Virus record (IMG/VR): IMGVR_UViG_3300009378_000013
Span: 1-49,001 of that record
From: a virus
DNA length: 49,001 nucleotides
Direction: 5' to 3' (one strand)
Shown here in pieces: positions 9,660-18,899 of this stretch. The notes under the pieces were generated by a model that worked only from the letters and a program-made list of their open reading frames with translations, was not told the DNA's origin and made no database searches. The translations under genes were made by a program, and so were the position numbers. How positions within the stretch are numbered: position 1 is the stretch's first letter; every line of letters begins with the position of its first letter.

Positions 9660-10548
9660 GAGGAGAATCTCCCCAATCCATCGGTTGCAGTTGCAATACC
9701 TCTGGAGGTGTTGCTTGTACAAACAGGCTCGCCAACGGTCCCATTTTTTGATGGAACTGTGCTTCGAAATACGGCGCGTCCTGATGCCCAATCTCTGAAA
9801 GAACAGACGCTACCAACCACTTGAGCATGGCCTCGTGAAAACGAGCATCAACTCGCAGAGTCGAACTATATGTCGTTATCTGAGGCCAAACCTTGATCAT
9901 CAGGGTAAAGGCTTCGGTTGAATATGGCTCAATAACAATCCGGTCCTGCCCATCCCAAGCCCAGAAAGGAGTCCCCTGATAATAGTTGTACGTTACGTTC
10001 TTGTTGTTAAACACATTCTCGTATAAATCCACCTGTCCAAGATTTGATGGACTGGAAGAAATGACCTCAACAACTTCTTCGTCAGTCAAAGTACACGCGC
10101 TGAAATCAGTAATCGAAGTCCCATCAATAGAACTTGCGCCGGTATCAATTGAAGTCACCTTGATAGCAACCTCACCGGAAACAAAGTAAACGATGTCACC
10201 GATATAAATCTTGTCCAGAGAATCAAGGACCACATCAGCAATCGTCGCACCAATACCGGTGCCGCTGAAGGCCGGAACACCACCAGAAGCATCAAGCGTT
10301 GTGTCAGCCTTCCGAGGTCCAAACCACGCATTTTCGACACGGAACGGCTTGGAAGACATGTGATACATTTGCTGATTTGCTGAAAATCTCAGAAACCACT
10401 CTTCTGTCACACACCCAAGATATTGAATCAGAGTGTTCTGCATTTCAACGATCAGTTCTTGCAGCAAAGCATCGCGCCGGAAATGAGCCGGAATATCACG
10501 AGCAATCAGAGGAATCTGTGCTCGCTCAATCATCGTTGCGCCAGTCAC
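9652..10548 (-). CDS. Head-tail connector/tail protein, 298 aa
   Basis: The N-terminus (about residues 1-80) is helical and the middle is beta-rich with Thr, Ser and Asp. The segment after about residue 200 (Y-N-Y-Y-Q-G-T-P-F-W-A-W-D-G) resembles those found in T7 gp11-like adaptor or tail proteins. The GTG start at 10548 overlaps the upstream stop as GTGA and is preceded by GGAGGAG. It lies between a smaller adaptor-like gene and the nozzle, so a connector ring component is the likely role. No catalytic motif is seen. Confidence 0.65.
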   Translation of the reverse strand: MTGATMIERAQIPLIARDIPAHFRRDALLQELIVEMQNTLIQYLGCVTEEWFLRFSANQQMYHMSSKPFRVENAWFGPRKADTTLDASGGVPAFSGTGIGATIADVVLDSLDKIYIGDIVYFVSGEVAIKVTSIDTGASSIDGTSITDFSACTLTDEEVVEVISSSPSNLGQVDLYENVFNNKNVTYNYYQGTPFWAWDGQDRIVIEPYSTEAFTLMIKVWPQITTYSSTLRVDARFHEAMLKWLVASVLSEIGHQDAPYFEAQFHQKMGPLASLFVQATPPEVLQLQPMDWGDSPHA

Positions 10549-11219
10549 TTTCTCCTCCCCGGATATTGAAGTTTCACACCATAAAGCTGCAATTCTGGCA
10601 ACACGTTATTATTCCATATTGCCAATGCTAGTGTTTCTTCTTCTTCAGAAATCAACAGGTGTACCAAAGCAATCTGTGTCATTAAACCATGCAGAACCTC
10701 TGGCATATCTGCATATTCACTACCACTTGCTGCAAAAGCAGCTGTTGGCACCGTAACAAATCGGCACTGAACAACATGACTCCAGTTTGTTGCACTTCCT
10801 GTGTAATAACAGAAAGCGTTGTTCTGGATATACATGGTCGGATCTGTCAGGCTTGATTTGGTATATGTGTTCGTTTCTATATCATCTTTCGGCTCACTAA
10901 GAACCACTGTAATTTGCTTAGATGGTTTAGCGTTTGCTGTCAACCAGCACTGAGGGATAATCTGGACAATACGAGCCCCAGCAGTAAATGCAGACGCTTG
11001 AATCTTATCAAAAGTCGAATAACTTCCGCTTAAATCTTCTGCGGCAAACGTCACATTTTCTGTTTCAACACGAACACCAAGATGTTCGGGCGGCAGAGCA
11101 CGACAAAGTGCTGCCGCCGCCTTATCGAACATTGGTAACAGGTAACTGGCGTCATGCTTCGTACCACCGGGATCACCAATAGCTACCCGAAGATCCGCAA
11201 GCATTTCATTTGGGCTCAT
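10545..11219 (-). CDS. Head-tail adaptor-like protein, 224 aa
   Basis: Starts MSPNEMLADLRVAIGD and has a helical N-terminal block, a beta-rich middle and a helical C-terminus (VLHGLMTQIALVHLLISEEEE), the arrangement of podovirus adaptor proteins that dock below the portal. It has no membrane segment. Start at ATG 11219, one base after the stop of the preceding gene. It and the next gene may be two connector components or a duplicated adaptor; I cannot decide by reading. Confidence 0.6.
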   Translation of the reverse strand: MSPNEMLADLRVAIGDPGGTKHDASYLLPMFDKAAAALCRALPPEHLGVRVETENVTFAAEDLSGSYSTFDKIQASAFTAGARIVQIIPQCWLTANAKPSKQITVVLSEPKDDIETNTYTKSSLTDPTMYIQNNAFCYYTGSATNWSHVVQCRFVTVPTAAFAASGSEYADMPEVLHGLMTQIALVHLLISEEEETLALAIWNNNVLPELQLYGVKLQYPGRRK

Positions 11220-11220
11220 T

Positions 11221-11691
11221 CTACTTGCCCTTCATTTCAGCAACCTTTTCCTCCAGAGATTTCATGTGTTCTTTTTCAAGAACATCAAAATCCTTCTGAA
11301 GAAGTTCCTTGACTGCGGTTCGAATAGCAATAGTACCCTTCGGAACCGGAAGTTCAGGATGAGTCTTGACAAAAATTCGCTTCAGCTGAGAATACGACAT
11401 GACATCCAGCTCTTCCAGATCAATGCCCATTTTTGGACCGGTTTCATCCATATACGGAGCAAAGTTTTCTTCGACATCTACCGGGAGCAGGCTGTAATAC
11501 TTCCCATTAGTGGGAGCTTCCTGCAAAGCCTTTGCCAGCTTTTCGTCGGTTGTCGTGAAAACGCCGTTACGGAAATGAACAGGTCGGAATTCGCCGCCAA
11601 GCATGACGTGAAATCCTTTATGGACAGAAAGGAAAGTGAAGGATTGCCGCTTCTTGGCTGCACCGGTTTTCTTGGTGGATTTCTTTGGCAC
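11221..11691 (-). CDS. Capsid-associated small protein, 156 aa
   Basis: Lys-rich start (PKKSTKKTGAAKKRQS), then a short beta region (FTFLSVHKGFHVMLGGEFRPVHFRNGVF) and an acidic helical C-terminus. It lies directly after the major capsid gene, where head decoration, fibre or completion proteins are usual. The GTG at 11691 is chosen over a TTG at 11709 because AGGAAGG falls in the correct window only for the GTG. Function is not recognised; a DNA-facing head protein is plausible from the basic N-terminus. Confidence 0.6.
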   Translation of the reverse strand: MPKKSTKKTGAAKKRQSFTFLSVHKGFHVMLGGEFRPVHFRNGVFTTTDEKLAKALQEAPTNGKYYSLLPVDVEENFAPYMDETGPKMGIDLEELDVMSYSQLKRIFVKTHPELPVPKGTIAIRTAVKELLQKDFDVLEKEHMKSLEEKVAEMKGK

Positions 11692-11755
11692 GATACCTTC
11701 CTCCGTCAAACAAAAGAATCATCTGGGGAGCCGAAACTCCCCAGAAGATTTCAGG

Positions 11756-13021
11756 TTATGAGGTCAGACCCGTGATTTCAAAGAAACCGTGGGTCTGTTC
11801 CTGCATGCACTGCAGGCCGACCTCTGTCAGGATTTCGCCTTCAACCGAGTCCTGACCGGTGAACGGAATCGGACGGTACTTCGTGTCACGGTTCCGCATC
11901 GGACGGCGACGGACATTTGCTGGATCAATCCAGAAATTGTAACCAGAGTAATCCGAACTGGACAAGCGCGGGTGAATGACGAGATCAACGGTGCCGAACG
12001 GTGTCAGGAACGACTGCGCGTTGAAGCCCAGCTTCGTGGTACGCGGCTTTTCAATCTGAACCTGCGGTGTGTCTTCGAGGAAATCCTTCAGCTGATAGAA
12101 CGCAGCCACATAGTCAGAGACCATGAGGATCTTCCGCTTTGAACCATACCGCAGGTACTGACGGGCCGTGTAGAAGAAGTTGGTGCCACCGGAACGCAGC
12201 GTGTAATCAGTGTCAGCCGCCGAACCGCTGTTGGTGGAAATGAAGCGGTAGAAACCGCGCGAAGCACGGTGAGCTGTGTACATGGTCGAACCGGAAAAGA
12301 CGTTGTTGTCGTAAGTCTCTGTGCCGGAGTTAAACCATTCACCCATCAGAAGGCCAAAGTCAATGTCCTTCTTGTGAGCAACGGTTGCTTCCATGACACG
12401 GAGCTTCCATTCGTCCATACCGTACCATGCAGCCTGTACAGCAGTACCCGACATTGCAACTTCGGACTTGAAAATCTGAGTGAAGTTGCTTTTCGGAACC
12501 ATCGCCTGCATGTGTGCTTCACCACGACCAGAACCTTCCGGGTGCGCTGTACCGATGATTTCCACAACGGTATCGTTCGCAACAGTGGAAGTTGCATGAC
12601 CGGTAATGCCTTTGAACGTAACATTGTTTCCACTGACACCCGTCACAATCGCAATGACGTTAAATGCTGTGACGTCAGTGTACTGCATCTGAACGATCTG
12701 GTAAGTATGGAACAGATCGCCATCCGACATGGTGAGGGTCGCTTCATTACTGGCCCATGTATCACCACTGGATACAGTGTCGGATCGAGCCAGTGCATCA
12801 CCTTCAAACCACTCGAACTTCGGGTTCACAGTTGTACGAGCCGGAAGCGAGGTCAAGAAGGTGTACCACGGCGTTTGATCCGGTTCAAGCCAGTGAATCA
12901 CCGAATCCAAATCACGAACGCGCCGTTCACTGATCGGACCATAAACACTGTTACCAGCATCTACATAAGTGTTCCACATGTTGGCAGGCGAGCTACCAGA
13001 GCCCGGATTATAAATTGCCAC
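11756..13021 (-). CDS. Major capsid protein, SU10/DUF5309 type, 421 aa
   Basis: HK97-fold capsid protein. The N-terminal part with the sequence V-R-D-L-D-S-V-I-H-W-L-E-P-D-Q-T-P-W-Y-T-F-L resembles the SU10-type major capsid family, as do the length and the R-R-R-P-M-R-N-R-D-T-K region near the C-terminus. GTG start at 13021 with AAGGAG eight bases upstream, in a 52-bp leader that contains a small hairpin. It follows the scaffold-like gene. No long N-terminal delta domain is visible, in keeping with a separate scaffold gene. Confidence 0.85.
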   Translation of the reverse strand: MAIYNPGSGSSPANMWNTYVDAGNSVYGPISERRVRDLDSVIHWLEPDQTPWYTFLTSLPARTTVNPKFEWFEGDALARSDTVSSGDTWASNEATLTMSDGDLFHTYQIVQMQYTDVTAFNVIAIVTGVSGNNVTFKGITGHATSTVANDTVVEIIGTAHPEGSGRGEAHMQAMVPKSNFTQIFKSEVAMSGTAVQAAWYGMDEWKLRVMEATVAHKKDIDFGLLMGEWFNSGTETYDNNVFSGSTMYTAHRASRGFYRFISTNSGSAADTDYTLRSGGTNFFYTARQYLRYGSKRKILMVSDYVAAFYQLKDFLEDTPQVQIEKPRTTKLGFNAQSFLTPFGTVDLVIHPRLSSSDYSGYNFWIDPANVRRRPMRNRDTKYRPIPFTGQDSVEGEILTEVGLQCMQEQTHGFFEITGLTS

Positions 13022-13052
13022 GATAAAACTCCTTTTCGTTGCTCCTCAAGTC

Positions 13053-13066
13053 AGAGTTCCGACTCT
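13053..13066 (-). promoter_or_regulatory. Hairpin in the capsid gene leader
   Basis: On the minus strand AGAGT-CGGA-ACTCT forms a 5-bp stem with a 4-base loop between the scaffold stop and the capsid Shine-Dalgarno. It may be an RNA-processing or stability element for the capsid message; it has no U-run, so it is not a standard terminator. Confidence 0.35.
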
Positions 13067-13073
13067 TCAGCTA

Positions 13074-14204
13074 TCACAGGTAAGAAGTCGCACGGGATTT
13101 GTCATGCAAATCCTTGATGGTCTTCTGGAATTCAATATCGCCCGGATCGCCCATTCCCGGTTGCATCTGCTGGTTCGGCTGCTGTGGGAATCCACGCGGC
13201 TGAACATTCATGATGGTCGGGGGCTGTCCGTATGGATGTTGATAATACATGTTTGGATTCCACTGCGGAGCCATTGGCGGCTGTTGTGCAAACTGCGGCG
13301 ACATCGGCTGCATTGGCACCTGTGGTTGTCCCGGCTGAGGCATCATCGGCTGCTGCGGCATCTGCGGTTGCGGCTGCATCTGCGGAGGCTGCTGAGGCTG
13401 CTGAGGATAACCTTGCGGTGGCATTCCTTGCGGTGGAAACATGTTGTTACCTGCTGCTTGCTGTTGAGTTTGGTTATACACCTGATAAAAAATCTCAGGC
13501 GACCAATTGCCCGGATCTTCCATAAACTTGAGGAAGTTATCCCTTTGCTGGGGATTTTGAAGTTCAGGATGCTGTGCAGCCAACGAGTCCATCAGGTCTC
13601 GACGACTTTCATGCTTACTCATGTGGTCATTCATGGAATAACCAATAAGCTGGTGCATCCAATCACCCAACTTCGCCATACCGTCTTCATCCGTGGTATC
13701 AATGCCACCCTCTGGAATTGGGGGCGGTCCCGGAGCTTCTTCTTGCTCCGTACCTTTGGCAAAGGATTGACGAATGTTGGATACAAGTTCTGGAGTCAAT
13801 TGATTTGGGTTATTCAAACCGAGCTGGTTCAAAACACCGTTCAATTGATTTTGAGTTTGATGCGCCTGACTCATCCAAAACGCATCTCTCGGCCCAAAAC
13901 CGCTTTGAGTTTGCACATCCGGCTGTGGCTGTGGCTTCGGCTGAGTGAACGATTCAAATCGTTCTCTCGGAGAAGGAACATCCATTTCAACCGGCGGTTG
14001 CATGTTACCAGCACCTTCTGGCGCAAAAAATGGATCTGCCGCAGGCGGCTGTCCCATAATCTGGTCTGAAGGTCTGGGTGTTACTGGTTGTTGTGGTTGT
14101 GGTATACCACCGTTCAGCATGTTTCGTGCTGGCGGTAGATCCATTTCACCACCCTGATGAACATCCCCTGTTGGGGAAATGTCTGCTGCCATCCTCGGGT
14201 CCAT
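13074..14204 (-). CDS. Scaffold-like head protein, Pro/Gln/Met-rich, 376 aa
   Basis: Lies immediately upstream of the capsid gene, the usual scaffold position. The N-terminal half is disordered (Pro, Gln, Asp), the centre (about residues 100-245) is helical with N-Q-L-G-L-N-N-P-N-Q-L repeats, and about residues 250-345 are a low-complexity run of P, Q, M and G. The last 35 residues (DIEFQKTIKDLHDKSR) form a charged helix, as in scaffold proteins whose C-terminus binds the capsid. No protease motif is seen. ATG at 14204 follows CCGGAGGCAAAG. Confidence 0.65.
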   Translation of the reverse strand: MDPRMAADISPTGDVHQGGEMDLPPARNMLNGGIPQPQQPVTPRPSDQIMGQPPAADPFFAPEGAGNMQPPVEMDVPSPRERFESFTQPKPQPQPDVQTQSGFGPRDAFWMSQAHQTQNQLNGVLNQLGLNNPNQLTPELVSNIRQSFAKGTEQEEAPGPPPIPEGGIDTTDEDGMAKLGDWMHQLIGYSMNDHMSKHESRRDLMDSLAAQHPELQNPQQRDNFLKFMEDPGNWSPEIFYQVYNQTQQQAAGNNMFPPQGMPPQGYPQQPQQPPQMQPQPQMPQQPMMPQPGQPQVPMQPMSPQFAQQPPMAPQWNPNMYYQHPYGQPPTIMNVQPRGFPQQPNQQMQPGMGDPGDIEFQKTIKDLHDKSRATSYL

Positions 14205-14220
14205 CTTTGCCTCCGGTCGT

Positions 14221-14285
14221 GAATTTCCATCTGGGGGTCTCCGCTATGCGAATTTCCCATTCGGGGTCTCCACTTTGGCAAGTGG
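14221..14285 (-). repeat. Paired 22-bp repeats and hairpin ahead of the scaffold gene
   Basis: Two imperfect 22-bp direct repeats lie at 14221-14242 and 14250-14271 (minus strand, both GGAGACCCC ... AAATTC), separated by 7 bp. Just upstream in transcription is a perfect hairpin CCACTT-TGGC-AAGTGG at 14270-14285. Together they fill almost the whole 95-bp gap between the exported protein and the scaffold gene. Could be a regulator- or RNA-binding site for head genes, or a packaging signal; nothing distinguishes these by reading. Confidence 0.6.
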
Positions 14286-14299
14286 TTAAATGTGGAACG

Positions 14300-14926
14300 C
14301 TATTCGTCCCACTGAATTACTCTTTTTTCAACAGAAATCTTAATGGAATCGCCGTTCGTATAATCAACAAAATCCATTTCTACCCATAAATTTCCAGTTG
14401 TTGGGTACGGCTCATATCGGAGCCGCCCCGCTTTTGCAGTATCGTACAATGATTCCTTCTGCGGCTCAAGCCATAGCCAAACCCATGTGTTCGTGTCCAA
14501 ATCCGCAATAGAGTCCAACTTTTCTACAATCGGATAAGTCCCAATGGTTGGGCTTCCCTTTGTACTATCCCAAAAGAAAGTACGCCGCTGGGAAAACCAT
14601 CCTTCAGAAGAATCATTATCAGACATAAACCATTGCAGATTTCGAAGTGCTTGTGTCCCAGACGAATCTTCATCATCCAAACATTCGAGTTTTAACCGAA
14701 TGGCTGCCTGACAATCATCACGATAAAAATAACCAGCCGGTAATCGTCCCAACTGATACGAGAAAGTGACGATGGAATCTGTTGACAATGCATCTTCCGC
14801 CGTATCACCAACAGCGGGATGATACAAATGTGCCGTGTTTGTCCACCAGTCTTCTGCCTGTGCGGGCAGGGCCATGAGGACTGCGATCAGCAAAACAATC
14901 CACAGTCCAAAGCAGGGCTTTTTCAT
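14300..14926 (-). CDS. Sec-exported protein between portal and scaffold, 208 aa
   Basis: Residues 1-24 are a classical signal peptide: Met-Lys-Lys, a hydrophobic core LWIVLLIAVLMAL, and the cleavage motif A-Q-A before Glu. The mature part (about 184 aa) is acidic, rich in Asp, Ser, Thr and Trp, and probably beta-sheet, with four Cys (one in the signal). No family is recognised. The start overlaps the portal stop as ATGA, so it is firmly part of the head operon. An exported product here is unusual; it may act on the host envelope or cell surface during late infection, or be a moron. Confidence 0.65.
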   Translation of the reverse strand: MKKPCFGLWIVLLIAVLMALPAQAEDWWTNTAHLYHPAVGDTAEDALSTDSIVTFSYQLGRLPAGYFYRDDCQAAIRLKLECLDDEDSSGTQALRNLQWFMSDNDSSEGWFSQRRTFFWDSTKGSPTIGTYPIVEKLDSIADLDTNTWVWLWLEPQKESLYDTAKAGRLRYEPYPTTGNLWVEMDFVDYTNGDSIKISVEKRVIQWDE

Positions 14927-16998
14927 CCTTCAGCTCCTTCTTTTTCAAGTTCCTGTTCTGCTTCTGCTGCCATCAGAGCCAGTTTAGCTCGGAATTTTTC
15001 AAGTTCGACGTTCTTTTCGCCGGTAAGTTGCACTTTCGCGATCATACGATCAGCTTCCATAACCTGCTTCAAGAACTGCCGCAACAGGATATTCTTCTGA
15101 CTGAGATCACGTTCATAAGCCTCAAGCAGGTGCTGCATCTTCTGAACTTCGCCCATCCGCTGTTCTATTTCCTGCGGATTTTCAATCGGAGCCAGCTTCC
15201 GCACTTCCGTACCATCAACAATGCCTTCACGCGCAAGTTCAAGCATGGCAGACAACTTTGCCGTGCGCTGGGTAGGAGCATAAGAACCTCCAACGACTTG
15301 GACATCATACCGACCCTGCGAAACATCCAGCAATTTACCAATAATCCCCGGACCAATTGCAGTCACATCATTCACACGGACCTGACGTTCTTTTGCAACA
15401 CGATCATTCATCATGCGGAATGTTCTGGGCTGACCAGCATAATACTGCTGCATCATCTGGACAGACGCTGAACCAAGCTGGACGAGCATAGCTTCGATTC
15501 GATCAGTGACATCACCAACCTGTTCTCTCGCGTTTTCCAGCTGTGCAAGATACCCGTGCCATGTTTCGGCGGCCCGAGCATCGTGCAGGAATACGTCAGA
15601 CCCTGTTGTTTCACGAAGGAATTTAGCCATTTCGAGGTAAATTCCATAGAACGCCTCGTTCATCGGGGTTGGTGAAAGCGTGATCGGTGGAGTCTGACCA
15701 TTAAATGGTAAATGTGATCCCGGCGCACTGAACATCTGGCGAGCCTTGTCCATCTGGGCATTCTGAGCTCCCTGCAGTGATCCGGTAGGATAAGCAATGC
15801 GTGGGTTTGCGGTTTGCTGGGCATGAAGCATGACAGTTGACATTGCCTTGTTCAAGGTTCTGACAACTTCATGGACAAATTCAGGCTCGCCCATTGGTTG
15901 TGTATTGGACATCGGTTCATAGCCGCCCGTATCCTCATACGAAGTCGAAACCACGGGGCAGGTGTCTGTATATAATTTCATCCACGGGCTAACCTGCAGA
16001 CGGTCCAGAAATACCGATGTCTCGTAAATATTCTGTGACTGAACTTCTATTCGGGCCATTTGTTGCTGTAACAACTGCAATGCCCACGGGATTGTATCCG
16101 GTGGCATATTAAATTCAAAAGTATCATACGGTGTGTGTAAAACATACAGAGGAGCCCATGTTCTACGGAACGCTTGGGACTGGCGTAACATCGAGGCGTT
16201 CTGATTTTCCTGAAACGGGACACCTTCGTGTGTTGTCCAGTTCGATCCCGGTCTGGAAACATCCGGCACAGAGGCCACATACTGGAGTTCCTGTGCCAGA
16301 TGAGGATAATGACGCATTGCCTGTTGTGGTGTTACATACTGGAACAACAGCCAAAGGTCGGTGTCGGTATATAGCGGGTCTTGTGAATATGGATCAGGAA
16401 GAGATTGGTGGGTAGGCCAATGTCGGAACTTCAAATCACCCCTGCCGCGCTCGGCTAAGGCATCCCAATAGGGGACAATCGTGGTTTGCCCAGAACCGAT
16501 AAGCCATTTGACAGCTCGTTGCATCTGCATGTTGCCACGGCTGATATGAAACATCCGCCGCAACAGGAAACCGAATACCGAAGCCATTTGTTCGTCGCCG
16601 CCCTCCATCGCAACAACATCAAATGACGGATTATTTGCGGTATAATACCGAACAAGAGAACGAACGGCCTGACGCAAGTAATTCATCTTGATCGGGGTCA
16701 TCTTCTGGCGTTTCATTGCGGCGATTTCAGCAGCCGTATAATGCCCGCCCCAGATCATTTCCATACCACGAAGAGCTCGATCATGAAACGAACGAAACGC
16801 CGTCAGGCGCTCTTCAATTTCATGATGAACATCACTGCCATTGATGTTTGATTTGGAAGCGGCATCAATGCTTAACGTGTGCGGAGGCGGATCGAGAGCA
16901 CCAAGAAGACCGTCCCGACTCGAAGGAAGAAGTTCTTCATCCTCAATCTGGGCCATCTGCCCTATGCCTATTCCCTGTTCAAAGCCAGCCTGAATCAT
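14923..16998 (-). CDS. Portal protein, 691 aa
   Basis: Follows TerL with a 4-bp ATGA overlap. Residues about 55-130 contain the helical entry region typical of podovirus portals (R-A-L-R-G-M-E-M-I-W-G-G-H-Y-T, then N-Y-L-R-Q-A-V-R-S-L-V-R-Y-Y-T-A-N-N-P), and about 440-640 form the stem/crown part with long helices. The Met/Gln-rich C-terminus is a charged coiled coil. Length matches podovirus portals (about 600-750 aa). It makes the dodecameric DNA gate that binds TerL during packaging. Confidence 0.85.
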   Translation of the reverse strand: MIQAGFEQGIGIGQMAQIEDEELLPSSRDGLLGALDPPPHTLSIDAASKSNINGSDVHHEIEERLTAFRSFHDRALRGMEMIWGGHYTAAEIAAMKRQKMTPIKMNYLRQAVRSLVRYYTANNPSFDVVAMEGGDEQMASVFGFLLRRMFHISRGNMQMQRAVKWLIGSGQTTIVPYWDALAERGRGDLKFRHWPTHQSLPDPYSQDPLYTDTDLWLLFQYVTPQQAMRHYPHLAQELQYVASVPDVSRPGSNWTTHEGVPFQENQNASMLRQSQAFRRTWAPLYVLHTPYDTFEFNMPPDTIPWALQLLQQQMARIEVQSQNIYETSVFLDRLQVSPWMKLYTDTCPVVSTSYEDTGGYEPMSNTQPMGEPEFVHEVVRTLNKAMSTVMLHAQQTANPRIAYPTGSLQGAQNAQMDKARQMFSAPGSHLPFNGQTPPITLSPTPMNEAFYGIYLEMAKFLRETTGSDVFLHDARAAETWHGYLAQLENAREQVGDVTDRIEAMLVQLGSASVQMMQQYYAGQPRTFRMMNDRVAKERQVRVNDVTAIGPGIIGKLLDVSQGRYDVQVVGGSYAPTQRTAKLSAMLELAREGIVDGTEVRKLAPIENPQEIEQRMGEVQKMQHLLEAYERDLSQKNILLRQFLKQVMEADRMIAKVQLTGEKNVELEKFRAKLALMAAEAEQELEKEGAEG

Positions 16999-18899
16999 AC
17001 CGTTATCCAGCTTGAGTCATCTTGAACTTCGACTTCCTCGTCATCATAAAAACCTTCAGCATTCAGTGTCGGAGGTCGCGGCGGAGGCATCGCTTCCCTG
17101 ATTGCCTTTTCTCCCGCGTCCAACCTGTCCCGTCTTGCTGGCGAAGGCCAATCGTCCATATCCTTCAGGTAATTTGTCAAAGTAATATGGACGTAGACGT
17201 TCCCTTTCCTCAATGGTCCTAATATACGATCAATTCGTGCGTCTTTGCCAATACTCTCAGCATCTGCGATAATATTAAAGGGCGGTCGATTTTGTGTAGC
17301 CCGGTTTCTCTGAATCCCAGCCTGTACCAGCCCTTGCGCCCCATTTGTTTCTGAACGCCATAAAATTGGGCGGAACTGGGAGTCCGCTCTATCCAGACCC
17401 ATTTCAATTTGACCGTAATCCATTGGACCGGATGTGTCATGAAAATAGTAGTAGTTTTCATCAGGATCGACCGCAACCAAAATCATCGCCGTATAATCAG
17501 ATTCGTCCTTATTTGTGAATCCCAAATCAAGTCCGGCATAGATGTGAACCGGGACAGTAATCTGATCAAATTGATTGCGCGGCTCGATCGCCCCCGGCAA
17601 AGCGTTGTTGTGGCGAAGATAGCGTTTAATCGTCATCCACGGTTCCATGCCGCCGTTTCGCCAAAAGAGATTTCCGTCAAACAACCGGACATGAGGCTTC
17701 ATCCGGCGTTTTTCATCAGACATTGGTTCGTTGTAATACTCTTGCCGGAAGCCTTCCCAGTCACCAGCAGCACGAGCTTCTATGCCTTTTCGGATGATCC
17801 ATTCTTTTGAATACCGCTTGCCCCAGATAGGCTTACCGTTCGTATCTTCGATCTGAAGGAACATCACTTCCCAGAAGTTGGGCTGTCCTGTGCTCAACAT
17901 CTGCTGGTAAATGTTGTATGAACGGTTCAGGAAGGAGTCGACATGAACGATTGTGCCGGTAAGAACCAGCTGCCCACCCTGCTTTTCGATGGCTGGCATG
18001 ACCTTGCGACGGATGAACCGCCTGACTTTTTCCCGCAGGTTCTCCGTATTGGTGTTTTCCTCACTCTCGAAATCGTCAAGAAACACAAGGTCAGGACGAA
18101 ACGACCGGAACTTACGACCTCGCGGCTTCTGACCCCAGCCGATTGCCTCCAGCATGATGCCATTTTGGGTCACAATCCGGGTCGTTGACCATTTGTTTTC
18201 CTCGACTTTCCGACTGCGGGTTCGACGCAGTTTTTTCAAAGCCCCGCCGGAAAGGAGATGGATACGCGGGTTTGTCAACAACTCGTGGGAAACGGCATCA
18301 AGCCACAATGTCGCCTGTTCTCTGGATTCGGAGAACGATTGGATGTATCGCTTCTTTCGGAAAGTAACACATTGGAGGGTGAAAATTTGCTCGACGGTAG
18401 TTTTAGCGTGTTCGCGAGGCCATATGATACAAAGGTGTTCCGTTCCGCAAGCAAGACGGTCAAGGGCTTCTATGTGGAACTGGGGGACACCGAAACGGGG
18501 GCCAACAAGTCCTTCGTGTCCCCCTTCGTCAAGGGCGGGATGCTTATTGTCCGGCAACATATTGCCGTAGCGGTCCCGTGGTGTGAGAGCAAAAACTTCA
18601 AAAGCTACCGGATCATCCTTCAGCCAACCGAGGAGGTACTTCCATTCATCAGGCCGATTCTCCCGCACCTCCCTCAACGCCTTGTCGTTCATCGTCAGAA
18701 GCGGGTGGTTTAGGTACTCGGCTTCGTTCGACAGTCTCGCGATTTTCAAGTGCCAAGTCGACAATAGCGTCCGAGATGTGAGCCCCGCGTTGCTTGGTTG
18801 ATCTTGCAACACCGACTCCACCGGATTCGGGCCAACTTTCGGGCTCAGATCCGGCATCCCCGGTCGCACCTTGAAGTTGATCAGTTTCGTATCCGACAT
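16995..18899 (-). CDS. terL: Terminase large subunit (TerL), 634 aa
   Basis: DNA-packaging motor ATPase and nuclease. Walker A variant WPREHAKTT is at about 160-168 and Walker B DLVFLDDFE at about 270-278. The RNase-H-like nuclease domain starts with A-G-L-D-L-G-F-T (Asp458), followed by I-I-A-D-A-E-S (about 550) and D-D-W-P-S-P. The ATG at 18899 has only a weak GGTG in front. The next in-frame ATG in the helical region, 18692, has no Shine-Dalgarno. With the longer start the gene overlaps TerS by 251 bp in another frame. The product stops with a 4-bp overlap into the portal gene. Confidence 0.9.
   Translation of the reverse strand: MSDTKLINFKVRPGMPDLSPKVGPNPVESVLQDQPSNAGLTSRTLLSTWHLKIARLSNEAEYLNHPLLTMNDKALREVRENRPDEWKYLLGWLKDDPVAFEVFALTPRDRYGNMLPDNKHPALDEGGHEGLVGPRFGVPQFHIEALDRLACGTEHLCIIWPREHAKTTVEQIFTLQCVTFRKKRYIQSFSESREQATLWLDAVSHELLTNPRIHLLSGGALKKLRRTRSRKVEENKWSTTRIVTQNGIMLEAIGWGQKPRGRKFRSFRPDLVFLDDFESEENTNTENLREKVRRFIRRKVMPAIEKQGGQLVLTGTIVHVDSFLNRSYNIYQQMLSTGQPNFWEVMFLQIEDTNGKPIWGKRYSKEWIIRKGIEARAAGDWEGFRQEYYNEPMSDEKRRMKPHVRLFDGNLFWRNGGMEPWMTIKRYLRHNNALPGAIEPRNQFDQITVPVHIYAGLDLGFTNKDESDYTAMILVAVDPDENYYYFHDTSGPMDYGQIEMGLDRADSQFRPILWRSETNGAQGLVQAGIQRNRATQNRPPFNIIADAESIGKDARIDRILGPLRKGNVYVHITLTNYLKDMDDWPSPARRDRLDAGEKAIREAMPPPRPPTLNAEGFYDDEEVEVQDDSSWITV

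Noticed and set aside
9660-9791. Longer start for the nozzle-like gene at 9791
   Set aside because: The extra 44 residues are coded inside the previous gene and are Arg/Cys/Trp-rich; ATG 9659 has a good ribosome-binding site and the operon's usual 8-bp overlap.
12269-14069. Long open frames on the plus strand opposite the capsid and scaffold genes (12269-13117, 13104-14069)
   Set aside because: They mirror the codon pattern of the genes on the other strand, have no ribosome-binding sites, and give repetitive low-complexity (R/L/H-rich) products.
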